DNA of 64,000 bases from Acorus gramineus. Its lineage: Eukaryota; Streptophyta; Magnoliopsida; Acorales; Acoraceae. Below the pieces are notes generated by a model that was not told where the DNA came from, ran no database searches, and saw only the letters and a list, made by a program, of their open reading frames with translations. This document shows, piece by piece, positions 1 through 10,276 of the stretch (positions are counted from its first letter, which is position 1; the number at the start of each line of letters is the position of its first letter). The stretch covers positions 1,651,001 to 1,715,000 of the forward strand of contig JAUJYN010000016.1 in NCBI GenBank assembly GCA_030737835.1, written 5' to 3'. Both the position numbers and the translations under genes were made by a program.

Positions 1-44
1 AGTGCGTATAACACCTCTCGACTGGGTTGGATTGTCCCACTCAC

Positions 45-80
45 CCGAATTGGGGTCGTCGTGCGACCGCCCGTCAAGAT
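45..80 (-). other. Putative 36-nt mini-exon inside LTR-A
   Basis: On the minus strand a CTTGCAG acceptor precedes position 80 and a GTGAGT donor follows position 45. The upstream partner donor (CCTCG/GTAAGC) is at 1086. The same arrangement occurs in every Tekay-family LTR of the window that covers this part. Confidence 0.5.
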
Positions 81-1403
81 CTGCAAGACAGGGATTATTT
101 GGTAAGTATTAATCCACAATTATCCCAAAAATGCATAACACACACAACCAAACATCCAACAATCCCAAACAAAACCCCCAACACCCTCGGCACCCCCGCA
201 CGGCAACCCAACCGCCCGGACGCGCCGCCGCGCCTCGGCCCGCGCACTCCGCGCACCGCCCGGGGCCCCGCGCGTCCACCGAGCCCAGCCGCGGCAGCCC
301 GCACGCGCCCCGCACGCCGTGCGCACGCTCCACGCCCCGCGCGCGCCCCGCGCGCACCTCCGCCGCTCCGCCGCGCCCCGCGCACGCCTCGCGCACAGCC
401 CCTCGCCCCGCGCCTCCTCCGCGCGCGCCCCAGCACCTCCGCCAGCACCTCCGCCAGCACCTCCGCGCGTCCAGCACCTCGGCCAGCACCTCCGCGCGCA
501 CCTCCGCGCGTCCAGCACCTCCGCGCGCGCCCAGACCAGCAACTCGCGCGTCCAGCACCTCCGCGCGCGCCCAGACCAGCGCCCAGACCAGCTCGCCATC
601 AGCCCCTCGCGCACAGCACCACCCGAGCAGCTCGCACGCCTCGCACCGCCGCGACCAGCTCCCCCGAGCGCACGCTCGCGCGCACGCTCGCGCGTACGCA
701 CGCGCGCACGCCCAGTCGGCTCCTGCTCGTTGCCTGTGCTGCCTGAGGCCCCCAGCCCATCCAGCGAGCCCAGTACGACCAGCCCCACGCACCCGACCCG
801 CGCACACCCACGCACACGCCGCGCGCACGCACACCTGCGCACGCACGCGCGCATGCCCGCGCGCGCCCGGTCTGCGCGCTGCCTGGCCGCTGCCGCTGCT
901 CCCTGCTGCCCGGGACAGTCCCCCCAGCCTGCCGAGCGCCTCCAACCACCCCTCCCACTGCCCCGACCACCTCCAGCCACCTCCGACCACCCTCCGACGA
1001 CCCCCACCGCCACCAACCACCTCCCAAGCACAAAACCCTCCCCTAGCAATCATCTAGACGAGAAATAAGAGGGAACGGAGGCTTACCGAGGGGAGGAGGA
1101 GGTGTCCGGTGGATCTCCACGCGCCGAAACCCTTCCCACAAGCCTTCTCACGACCCGATCTATCACGGCCCTCGGTTTGGCTCAAAACAGAGGAGAGAGA
1201 GGGGAGGTCGGGGAGGCTAGGATCGTCGGAATTCGGATTTGAAGACACCGGAGCGTAGATCGGGACCCGATCTACACTTCCCGTGCTTTGGGTTTTCGAT
1301 TTTGAGGGGTGGAGGGGGCTCAAACGGAAGAAAATCGGAGGAGAGGAGAGAGGAAATCACGTCGGGAAGATGATGAATAGTGACGAGGTGTATTTTTGAT
1401 TTC

Positions 1404-1413
1404 TTTTATATAG
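1404..1413 (-). promoter_or_regulatory. TATA box of LTR-A
   Basis: The minus strand reads CTATATAAAA just downstream of the conserved TTTTTAAGTCGC segment and upstream of the conserved CACTATTCATC segment where the transcript probably starts. The equivalent site in LTR-B and LTR-C reads CTACTTAAAA. Confidence 0.6.
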
Positions 1414-1675
1414 CGCGCGACTTAAAAACCCGGATACGCCCCGGAACTGCAAAATTTTTGGAGACGATGCCGGAATTCAACGAAATTTTCGTGAGAGGTC
1501 TAAAATGGCGCCAGGACACCAAATATGCGGTCAGATTTCCAATTGGAGTCCTCTAGCTCAGACGATAGCTAACAGTCTGAAAATAAGCGGTTCCGATTGA
1601 AAACCCTAAAAATTTTAAAAACCGCCAGAACGCTCTAACGGTTACCAACAGGTCAAAAGTGACACATATATAACA

Positions 1676-1690
1676 TTATTCCCCCCTTAG
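1676..1690 (-). promoter_or_regulatory. Polypurine tract of array unit A
   Basis: Read on the minus strand, a CTAAGGGGGGAATAA tract lies directly before the TGTTATATATG start of the LTR. It is the plus-strand priming site for reverse transcription and matches AAGGGGGGGAAAA of the related Tekay element at 51633. Confidence 0.8.
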
Positions 1691-1727
1691 GAAATTTTGT
1701 CCCCAAAATTCACCAAAAACATCTAGG

Positions 1728-2292
1728 AGGGGAAAAGATGCGGATACGCGTCGAACCTGGCCTCCATGAGCTCCCAAGTGTCCTTAACACCGGAACGGTG
1801 CTGCCATCGCACCTCGACCAACTGGACGGTCTTGGTGCAGAGCCTCCTCACGCGGCGGTCCATGATCTCAATCGACTGCTCCACGAATGACTGTCCGGCT
1901 CAGAGACGAGCGGCTCGAACGGGATGACGTGAGCAGGATCGTGGACACAGCCTTTCCCAACTGCGAACCCACCCCTCCAAGACGGAGAGGTAAGAATTGG
2001 CGCTAAGGTGAGCCTCCGAGTAAACTCCAGGAAGCTCTCCTCGCAAGAAGGGGACCACTCGAACCGGATATCCCTCCGAGTAAGGCGGGTAAAAGGAACA
2101 GCTATCTTCGAGAATCCTCGTCAAACTTCCTGCAATAACTCGCCAAACTCCGGAAGCTCCGAATCCATGCGGGGCTCGACGGTCTACGCCAATTCGACAT
2201 AGCAAGCGTCTTACCCGGGTCCACAGATATGCCTTCACCAGAACTCACCCAGCCCAAAAGGCCTTAACCTCTACCCAAAACTCGCACTTGAT
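1728..2292 (-). pseudogene. Internally deleted pol remnant (RT end / RNase H start fused to integrase C-terminus)
   Basis: On the minus strand, 2292-1956 aligns with the RT-to-RNase H junction of the plus-strand Tekay pol (about 49390-49698), and 1955-1728 aligns with its chromodomain-like integrase tail (about 51375-51600). The join lies near 1955, so roughly 1.7 kb encoding RNase H and the integrase core has been removed. Frameshifts and stops leave no ORF. It cannot make an enzyme, but it identifies the parental lineage and sits just before the polypurine tract as in the full element. Confidence 0.8.
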
Positions 2293-3375
2293 CTTTCATC
2301 TATCTGATGCTTCCATGGTATCCCTTGCCTGGGAAAAGAAACCTCGGGAGGGCACCATGAAATCCCGATATAGGATACCCCGACAACCAAACAAGGAACA
2401 CGAAGTACCCTAGCCCGGGTTTCAACGCCGACCTCACAAGGCCCCTTAATCCAGAAAGGAACGCTAGTAGAAGGCATCATTTTAAATAACACGACTAATC
2501 CCTCCGGATCACCTACATCTAGATGATCACCCAACGATGTCATTCAACATCCATCTCAAGACCGGACCCAACCTCTATGGGAACGGTCGAACCACGACCG
2601 AGTCACGAGGCGACGCGTCTTTGTCTCATCCACACCCTCACTCCTTTCAGGAGACTTTTTGGGACTTTGGGAGAGACTTAGACTGTTCTTCACCCCTGGT
2701 CCACCGGTAGCCTCTCCTCCACACCGTAGGCCGCCTGGTCCGCTCCCACAATTCAGCACAGTCCGAAACCAAATCAGGAGGTGCTTACTGAGGGGAGCCC
2801 TCTGTCAGGAAGGCCTCTCTAACGCTGAGGAGTCCCTACCCGGGTCCAACGAAGGGGAGAACGATACCATACTCGCGACATCATCCATTACAGGACCGAA
2901 CCCAACATCATCGGGAATGGTCGAATAAACCATTTGGTCACGAGCGACCCGTCTTCGCCTCATCCACACCCTCACTCCCGAAAGGAGACATTTTGGGACT
3001 TTGGGAGAGACTTAGACTGCTCTCTACCCCTGGTCCACCGGTAGCCTCTCCCCGCTCCGTAGCTCGCCTGGTCCTCTGACCGGGAGCCTGTCTAACGCCG
3101 GGGCTGTACTACGCGGATCCAACAAAGGGGAGAGCGATTCCACGCTCGCGGCACCATTCCATAATCTATTACCGAGTAGCCCCTACCTAGCATACTCCCA
3201 AATTCAGTACTCCTCCGATTGCATCGGCGGTACCTACTGATGGGAATTCACTGCCAGGACAGCTAAAACCCGGCTTCCTTAACCCAAACAACCACTCTTG
3301 ATACTCACTCATCCAGATACCCCACACACTTGCATAATAACCACCAATTACACACACAACTATCCTTATACTAGA
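2293..3375 (-). repeat. LTR-derived filler replacing protease and RT
   Basis: This stretch has no gene. It resembles R/U5-side LTR sequence, with blocks such as GACAACCAAACAAGGAACAC, CACCCTCACTCC and CCACCGGTAGCCTCTCC in the order seen in complete LTRs, including two copies of the module at about 2620-2720 and 2960-3060. It replaces pol between the end of the nucleocapsid region and the RT thumb. A similar block lies in the decayed element at about 63580-63780, so the replacement may predate the array. Confidence 0.65.
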
Positions 3376-3750
3376 AAGCTGGGAACACAAGATGATACCT
3401 CGAACCATGACACCCGAAGGCTGCGCCTCCTCGGCCGTAAGCGCTGCAACTCTGCCTTGAACCAACCGCAGCTGAGGAACAGGAGCACGCCTCGCCGGCT
3501 GCACCGGCTGCTGCTGGCGCTGAGGCTGCTGCTGCTGCTGCTGGCGCGGGAGCTGCTGCTGCAAGAACGGCGGCTGCTGAGGTGGCACTCGGGGTCGATC
3601 AGCATCTGGGCAATTGTATCTGATATGCCCGATGCGCTGACAATGAAAACAGCGCCGCCTCTCCGACTGCCAGGACTGGATGGGCACTGCTGCAATGGGT
3701 GCCGGATCCCATACTGGCACCGCATCTGCTGGAGGAGAGGAAGCCGCTGA
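3376..3750 (-). pseudogene. Nucleocapsid part of Gag (CCHC knuckle), downstream of an amber codon
   Basis: This continues the gag frame beyond a TAG at 3751-3753. It encodes a zinc knuckle CFHCQRIGHIRYNC (CX2CX4HX4C) and a glutamine-rich linker, and ends just before the expected protease DSG motif, where LTR-derived sequence begins. The related Tekay element at 47626 has CAG in place of the TAG. It could be expressed only by stop-codon readthrough or after reversion. Confidence 0.75.
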
Positions 3751-4725
3751 CTACTCGAAGCGGGGCCTCTTCCTCTGGCACTGCCCCTGGTCCCGACTCC
3801 CGGAAGGACCCAGATCTGAAGAAGGGGTCGGAGCCCGCACTTGAATCCCGAGGTCTCTCTCGACGGTCTTCGCCCGAGACACTAAGTCGGAGTACCTCGT
3901 GAAAGCGTGGGCGGTGACGTGCACCCTGATAGCGCTGCTGAGACCCAGCTCGAATCGCCGGCACCTCGTGACCTCGTCCATCACCAAGGCTGGAGCAAAT
4001 CTGGACAGACTCGTGAAGCGCGTAGAGTAGTCAGCGACGGACATGGTGCCCTGAGTCAGCTGCTCGAACTCCCGCTCCACTAGCTGTCGCGACGAGAACG
4101 GGAAGTACTCATCCAAGAAGTACCTCCAGAATCCCGCCCAAGAAAGCTGCTCCACTCCCTCTGGAATGTCCACCACTCGGGTAGCCCACCAATCAGCGGC
4201 GTCACCCTTCAGCATGAAGGTGGCCAGGGCGACTCGCTGGCGATCGGTGCAAAGCATGGCCGCGAAAATGGTGTCCACCTCCCTCAACCAACGCTCTGGC
4301 GCAAGGGGATCTGCCGACTGCCCATGGAACTCGGGAGGGTGGAGCTTCAGAAAGGCGTTGAGGCCGCTCTGCTGCACCCGCGCTGCCGCCTCTAGCTCCT
4401 CCTCCCTTTCCAGGGGATCCTCAACTCCAACTTCCGGAACTGCCACCGGAACTGGGGGTACATCGGGTACCACAGGCGGATCTACCACCAAGGGGACCGG
4501 CGGAACTGCCTCGCGGGTCACCCTCAGCTCCTGAATCTCTCTAGCCTGCTCTGCTATCATCCGCGTCTGTGTCTCCACCAAATCAGCCAACCGAGCGAAA
4601 GCACGCTCCCAAGCAGGAGGCTCCTGCGTCAAGGGCTCTCCAGTAGCATCCTCGTCTCTGGTAGGTCCGGAAACCTCCAAAGACCGAGAGGGACCTCGTC
4701 CGCGCCGTCCTCTGCGAGGAGGCAT
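3751..4725 (-). CDS. gag: Gag (matrix/capsid part), array unit A
   Basis: This is a 324-aa structural Gag of a Tekay/Del-like chromovirus. It begins with a basic MPPRRGRRGRGPSR segment, has an Ala/Glu-rich helical stretch at residues 38-72, a Pro/Val linker at 74-100 and the retrotransposon gag core at about 120-280 (motifs FLKLHPPEF, WWATR, YFPFSSRQL, FEQLTQGTMSVADY). The start is the first ATG after the primer-binding site (4827-4839). The ORF ends at an amber codon; the zinc knuckle follows in the same frame. Gag would assemble cytoplasmic particles packaging element RNA. Copy B (10277-11251) differs by only a few substitutions. Confidence 0.88.
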   Translation of the reverse strand: MPPRRGRRGRGPSRSLEVSGPTRDEDATGEPLTQEPPAWERAFARLADLVETQTRMIAEQAREIQELRVTREAVPPVPLVVDPPVVPDVPPVPVAVPEVGVEDPLEREEELEAAARVQQSGLNAFLKLHPPEFHGQSADPLAPERWLREVDTIFAAMLCTDRQRVALATFMLKGDAADWWATRVVDIPEGVEQLSWAGFWRYFLDEYFPFSSRQLVEREFEQLTQGTMSVADYSTRFTSLSRFAPALVMDEVTRCRRFELGLSSAIRVHVTAHAFTRYSDLVSRAKTVERDLGIQVRAPTPSSDLGPSGSRDQGQCQRKRPRFE

Positions 4726-4826
4726 ATCAGCACCCTAAGAAAACCAGACACTAGGATCAGAATACTCATCTCAAAATCCTAGGACTCATCTCTACGAAAG
4801 GAAGACTATTGGCTCTGACAGGACCA

Positions 4827-4839
4827 GGCTCTGATACCA
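4827..4839 (-). promoter_or_regulatory. Primer-binding site (tRNA-iMet), unit A
   Basis: The minus strand reads TGGTATCAGAGCC, complementary to the 3' end of plant initiator tRNA-Met. It lies six bases inside the end of LTR-B, the 5' LTR of this unit. Confidence 0.92.
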
Positions 4840-5380
4840 ACTTTTTGTCACGCCCCAGGGCGGCCAACCCCGGGACGCGGCAAATGTATATATATCATAT
4901 CAGAAACCTACACAGGAGGTCAAATGTATATACTCTAAACCACAAATAAAATGACAACACATATCAAATAGGGCTGACATAATATATATACAATATAGCG
5001 GAAGCAAAAGACTGAATCTGTGAATAAACATTCTACAGACTCGATACTCAATCATCTGTCCTGTGAGAGCCAATATACACAAATACAACTGAACATATAC
5101 AACACGTGCTCAGCACGGAAATACAATACATACAGCCAAGGAAAGGGATGCTGATAGCCTCTGGTACTCGCGGACGTAGCGCTGCTCCGCTACTGAAGAA
5201 ATCCCTCGGAAAGCTCCAACTGCTGCTCCGGCTCCAGCTCAGGCTCAGTGGCAACTGGGGAAAAACATATGCGAGGGGTGAGCCGCACGCTCAGTGAACA
5301 GCACAACCCATGCATCACAGACAATATTTACCAATATTCCATTATTTTATCCAGCCATCAATACATAACAACACAAACCA

Positions 5381-5535
5381 GTGGTTCGTACTTCGCCGAA
5401 CCACCACACCCTCACCCTCACCCATCCATGGGTGACATAGGATTTTGGGACTGATAATCATCTATTCACAAATCCAGTAGGTCGCTCATCGCCAACCCAC
5501 TACACCCTCACCCTCACCCTACCACGGGTGACATA
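5381..5535 (-). other. Two structured modules (G-tract plus hairpin) in LTR-B
   Basis: On the sense (minus) strand each module has a GGGTGA G-rich tract followed by an inverted repeat. One stem is GTGGTTCG/CGAACCAC (5381-5404), perfect over 8 bp; the other is AGTGGGT/ACCTACT (5476-5501), with one G-U pair. The same modules recur in all related LTRs. Confidence 0.6.
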
Positions 5536-5757
5536 GGATTTTGGGACTGACTAGGCTGTTGGTCACCCTTAGTCCACCGATAGTCTCTCCCTCCACTCCG
5601 TAGGCCGTCTGGTCTACTCCCACGTTCAGCACAGTCCGTCACCAAATCAGGAGGTGCCTACTAATGGGAGCCCTCTGTCAGGAAGGCCCTGTCTAACGCT
5701 GGGGTAGTCTCTACCGGATCCAACGCAGGGAACAGAACAGCCTATCCATACGCATAT

Positions 5758-5821
5758 GATCCACTCGGATCCGCCGACTACATATCATTACAACTCAAAT
5801 GTCATGAATTCCTCTGAATTC
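5758..5821 (-). other. Two adjacent tetraloop-type inverted repeats in LTR-B
   Basis: GATCC-ACTC-GGATC at 5758-5771 is followed by GAATTC-CTCT-GAATTC at 5806-5821 (plus-strand reading). Both recur at equivalent places in other LTRs. Confidence 0.65.
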
Positions 5822-6569
5822 AACCGGGTGCATCTCCACGATGCGGGGAAACAGTACAATCAAAAGCAGTGTTGGAATATCACTGGGGGAAAGAAACTCG
5901 GGAGGGCGGCGTGAGTTCCCGATACAGGGTACCCCGACAACCAAACAAGGAACACGGAGTACCCTAACACGGGTCTCACCGCTGTCCTCGCAAGGTCCCT
6001 CCCCTATAATATTCACTACTCATGCTAATAATCATACCAAACATACAACTCTACCGTTCTGAATTCCTCAGAACCCACCAGGGCGCATAACTACGATGCG
6101 GGGAACATGCATAAGGTTATAACAGGGTGGAATATCATTGGGGGAAAGAAACTCGGGAGGGCAGCGTGAGTTCCCATTATAGGACACCCCGACAACCAAA
6201 CAAGGAACACGGTGTACCCTAACCCGGGTCTCACCGCTGTCCTCGCAAGGTCCCTCCCCTATAATATTCACTATAACATGTAATTAACAAGTACTAGCAT
6301 TTAATTTAATAAATAAACTTAGTAGGGCACATGCATAGGCCGGGTTTCCTAGCATGTAAACAGGGGACATGCTGCATGGCTCATATGCACATCCTAAGGG
6401 GCAAGTCCCTAACATGCAAAACTAGGGAAACATGCATTCTACACATAAATTATACAATCATGGATACATATTATTGCAGGTTAATATTCATCCAAGACGC
6501 CCCAGGAGAGGTCGGTATACGCCCAAGTGCGTATAACACCTCTCGACTGGGTTGGATTGTCCCACTCAC

Positions 6570-6605
6570 CAGAATCGGGGTCGTCGCGCGACCGCCCGTC
6601 GAGAT
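6570..6605 (-). other. Putative mini-exon of LTR-B
   Basis: This 36-nt segment is bounded by CTTGCAG before 6605 and GTGAGT after 6570 on the minus strand. The donor of the upstream exon (CCTCG/GTAAGC) is at 7614 and the next acceptor (CCCCAG) at 5255-5257. Confidence 0.5.
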
Positions 6606-8203
6606 CTGCAAGACAGGGATTATTTGGTAAGTATTAATCCACAATTATCCCAAAAATGCATAACACACACAACCAAACATCCAACAATCCCAAACAAAAC
6701 CCCCAACACCCTCGGCACCCCCGCACGGCAACCCAACCGCCCGGACGCGCCGCCGCGCCTCGGCCCGCGCACTCCGCGCACCGCCCGGGGCCCCGCGCGT
6801 CCACCGAGCCCAGCCGCGGCAGCCCGCACGCGCCCCGCACGCCGTGCGCACGCTCCACGCCCCGCGCGCGCCCCGCGCGCACCTCCGCCGCTCCGCCGCG
6901 CCCCGCGCACGCCTCGCGCACAGCCCCTCGCCCCGCGCCTCCTCCGCGCGCGCCCCAGCACCTCCGCCAGCACCTCCGCCAGCACCTCCGCGCGTCCAGC
7001 ACCTCGGCCAGCACCTCCGCGCGCACCTCCGCGCGTCCAGCACCTCCGCGCGCGCCCAGACCAGCAACTCGCGCGTCCAGCACCTCCGCGCGCGCCCAGA
7101 CCAGCGCCCAGACCAGCTCGCCATCAGCCCCCTCGCGCACAGCACCACCCGAGCAGCTCGCACGCCCCGCACTGCCGCGGCCAACTCCCCCGAGCCCACG
7201 CTTCCGCGCGCACGCTCGCGCGTACGCACGCGCGCACGCCCAGTCGGCTCCTGCTCGTTGCCTGTGCTGCCTGAGGCCCCCAGCCCATCCAGCGAGCCCA
7301 GTACGACCAGCCCCACGCACCCGACCCGCGCACACCCACGCACACGCCGCGCGCACGCACACCTGCGCACGCACGCGCGCATGCCCGCGCGCGCCCGGTC
7401 TGCGCGCTGCCTGGCCGCTGCCGCTGCTCCCTGCTGCCCGGGACAGTCCCCCCAGCCTGCCGAGCGCCTCCAACCACCCCTCCCACTGCCCCGACCACCT
7501 CCAGCCACCTCCGACCACCCTCCGACGACCCCCACCGCCACCAACCACCTCCCAAGCACAAAACCCTCCCCTAGCAATCATCTAGACGAGAAATAAGAGG
7601 GAACGGAGGCTTACCGAGGGGAGGAGGAGGTGTCCGGTGGATCTCCACGCGCCGAAACCCTTCCCACAAGCCTTCTCACGACCCGATCTATCACGGCCCT
7701 CGGTTTGGCTCAAAACAGAGGAGAGAGAGGGGAGGTCGGGGAGGCTAGGATCGTCGGAATTCGGATTTGAAGACACCGGAGCGTAGATCGGGACCCGATC
7801 TACACTTCCCGTGCTTTGGGTTTTTGATTTTGAGGGGTGGAGGGGGCTCAAACGGAAGAAAATCGGAGGAGAGGAGAGAGGAAATCACGTCGGGAGGGAT
7901 GATGAATAGTGACGAGGTGATTTTTGATTTCTTTTAAGTAGAGCGCGACTTAAAAACCCGGATACGCCCCGGAACTGGAAAATTTTTGCAAACGATGCCG
8001 GAATTCAATGAAATTTTCGTGAGAGGTCTAAAATGGCGCCAGGACACCAAATATGCGGTCAGATTTCCAATTGGAGTCCTCTAGCTCAGACGATAGCTAA
8101 CAGTCTGAAAATAAGCGGTTCCGATTGAAAACCCTAAAAATTTTAAAAACTGCCAGAACGCTCTAACGGTTACCAACAGGTCAAAAGTGACACATATATA
8201 ACA

Positions 8204-8218
8204 TTATTCCCCCCTTAG
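8204..8218 (-). promoter_or_regulatory. Polypurine tract of array unit B
   Basis: The same CTAAGGGGGGAATAA purine run as in unit A, directly before the LTR-B start on the minus strand. Confidence 0.8.
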
Positions 8219-8254
8219 GAAATTTTGTCCCCAAAATTCGCCAAAAACATCTAG

Positions 8255-8819
8255 GAGGGGAAAGATGCGGATACGCGTCGAACCTGGCCTCCATGAGCTC
8301 CCAAGTGTCCTTAACACCGGAACGGTGCTGCCATCGCACCTCGACCAACTAGACGGTCTTGGTGCAGAGCCTCCTCACGCGGCGGTCCATGATCTCAATC
8401 GACTGCTCCACGAATGACTGTCCGGCTCAGAGACGAGCGGCTCGAACGGGATGACGTGAGCAGGATCGTGGACACATCTTTACTCAACTGCGAACCCACC
8501 ACTCCAAGACGGAGAGGTAAGAATTGGCGCTAAGGTGAGCCTCCGAGTAAACTCCAGGAAGCTCTCCTCGCAAGAAGGGGACCACTCGAACCGGATATCC
8601 CTCCGAGTAAGGCGGGTAAAAGGAACAGCTATCTTCGAGAATCCTCGTCAAACTTCCTGCAATAACTCGCCAAACTCCGGAAGCTCCGAATCCATGCGGG
8701 GCTCGACGGTCTACGCCAATTCGACATAGCAAGCGTCTTACCCGGGTCCACAGATATGCCTTCACCAGAACTCACCCAGCCCAAAAGGCCTTAACCTCTA
8801 CCCAAAACTCGCACTTGAT
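8255..8819 (-). pseudogene. Internally deleted pol remnant, unit B
   Basis: Second copy of the RT-end/RNase H-start and integrase-tail fusion described at 1728-2292, with the same deletion junction, so the deletion predates duplication of the array. No ORF remains. Confidence 0.8.
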
Positions 8820-9901
8820 CTTTCATCTATCTGATGCTTCCATGGTATCCCTTGCCTGGGAAAGAAACCTCGGGAGGGCACCATGAAATCCCGATATAGG
8901 ATACCCCGACAACCAAACAAGGAACACGAAGTACCCTAGCCCGGGTTTCAACGCCGACCTCACAAGGCCCCTTAATCCAGAAAGGAACACTGGAAGAAGA
9001 CATCATTTTAAATAACACGACTAACTCCTCCGGATCACCTACATCTAGATGATCACCCAACGATGTCATTCAACATCCATCTCAAGACCGGACCCAACCT
9101 CTATGGGAACGGTCGAACCACGACCGAGTCACGAGGCGACGCGTCTTTGTCTCATCCACACCCTCACTCCTTTCAGGAGACTTTTTGGGACTTTGGGAGA
9201 GACTTAGACTGTTCTTCACCCCTGGTCCACCGGTAGCCTCTCCTCCACACCGTAGGCCGCCTGGTCCGCTCCCACAATTCAGCACAGTCCGAAACCAAAT
9301 CAGGAGGTGCCTACTGATGGGAGCCCTCTGTCAGGAAGGCCTCTCTAACGCTGAGGAGTCCCTACTCGGGTCCAACGAAGGGGAGAACGATACCATACTC
9401 GCGACATCATCCATTACAGGACCGAACCCAACATCATCGGGAATGGTCGAATAAACCATTTGGTCACGAGCGACCCGTCTTCGCCTCATCCACACCCTCA
9501 CTCCCGAAAGGAGACATTTTGGGACTTTGGGAGAGACTTAGACTGCTCTCTACCCCTGGTCCACCGGTAGCCTCTCCCCGCTCCGTAGCTCGCCTGGTCC
9601 TCTGACCGGGAGCCTGTCTAACGCCGGGGCTGTACTACGCGGATCCAACTAAGGGGAGAGCGATTCCACGCTCGCGACACCATTCAATAATCTCTTACCG
9701 AGTAGCCCCTACCTAGCATACTCCCAAATTCAGTACTCCTCCGATTGCATCGGCGGTACCTACTGATGGGAATTCACTGCCAGGACAGCTAAAACCCGGC
9801 TTCCTTAACCCAAACAACCACTCTTGATACTCACTCATCTAGATACCCCACACACTTGCATAATAACCACCAATTACACACACAACTATCCTTATACTAG
9901 A
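8820..9901 (-). repeat. LTR-derived filler, unit B
   Basis: Second copy of the block at 2293-3375, with a few substitutions and no coding sequence. Confidence 0.65.
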
Positions 9902-10276
9902 AAGCTGGGAACTTAGGATAATACCTCGAACCATGACACCCGAAGGCTGCGCCTCCTCGGCCGTAAGCGCTGCAACTCTGCCTTGAACCAACCGCGGCTG
10001 AGGAACAGGAGCACGCCTCGCCGGCTGCACCGGCTGCTGCTGGCGCTGAGGCTGCTGCTGCTGCTGCTGGCGCGGGAGCTGCTGCTGCAAGAACGGCGGC
10101 TGCTGAGGTGGCACTCGGGGTCGATCAGCATCTGGGCAATTGTATCTGATATGCCCGATGCGCTGACAAGAAAAACAGCGCCGCTTCTCCGGCTGCCAGG
10201 ACTGGATGGGCACTGCTGCAATGGGTGCCGGATCCCATACTGGCACCGCATCTGCTGGAGGAGAGGAAGCCGCTGA
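9902..10276 (-). pseudogene. Nucleocapsid part of Gag, unit B, after the amber codon
   Basis: Same arrangement as 3376-3750. The knuckle reads CFSCQRIGHIRYNC, so the four zinc ligands are kept although one non-ligand residue changed. The amber codon at 10277-10279 is shared with unit A. Confidence 0.75.

Larger units (their letters stand above)
1..1675 (-). repeat. LTR-A (partial, upstream part of the LTR)
   Basis: In sense orientation (minus strand) the LTR starts at 1675 with TGTTATATATGTGTCAC and runs off the window at 1. Included are a TATA box (1404-1413), a putative first intron (81-1086) with a very GC-rich block at about 180-1000, and a 36-nt mini-exon (45-80). Long ORFs in several frames of the GC-rich block reflect composition, not coding. 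It differs from LTR-B and LTR-C around the TATA box and mini-exon, but matches LTR-C where LTR-B is divergent. Confidence 0.9.
4846..8203 (-). repeat. LTR-B (central LTR shared by both array units)
   Basis: This complete 3358-base LTR is the 5' LTR of unit A and the 3' LTR of unit B. In sense orientation it starts TGTTATATATGTGTCAC at 8203 and ends CGTGACA at 4846. It contains a GC-rich block (about 6700-7560) within putative intron 1 (7614-6606), a mini-exon (6605-6570) and putative intron 2 (6569-5255) with the hairpin modules. The TATA box position reads CTACTTAAAA. No real coding region was seen; long ORFs in the GC-rich block are composition artefacts. Confidence 0.92.

Noticed and set aside
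27..1068. Long overlapping ORFs (Arg/Ala/Pro-rich) on both strands of the GC-rich LTR block, repeated at 6552-7596, 13080-14111, 22345-22964, 25828-26797, 51942-53255, 54597-55868 and 61727-62780
   Set aside because: Many frames are open simultaneously because stop codons are rare at this composition. No domain is recognisable, the proteins change completely between subfamilies, and the block lies in a noncoding LTR position.
3187..3375. C-terminal extension of the nucleocapsid ORF as a novel domain
   Set aside because: It runs into LTR-derived filler in an arbitrary frame; homology to the Tekay Gag-Pol stops at the GII-SQL segment just before the protease motif.
4827..4839. Possible tRNA gene fragments at TGGTATCAGAGCC sites
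   Set aside because: Only the 13 bases complementary to a tRNA 3' end are present directly beside LTR ends; these are primer-binding sites.
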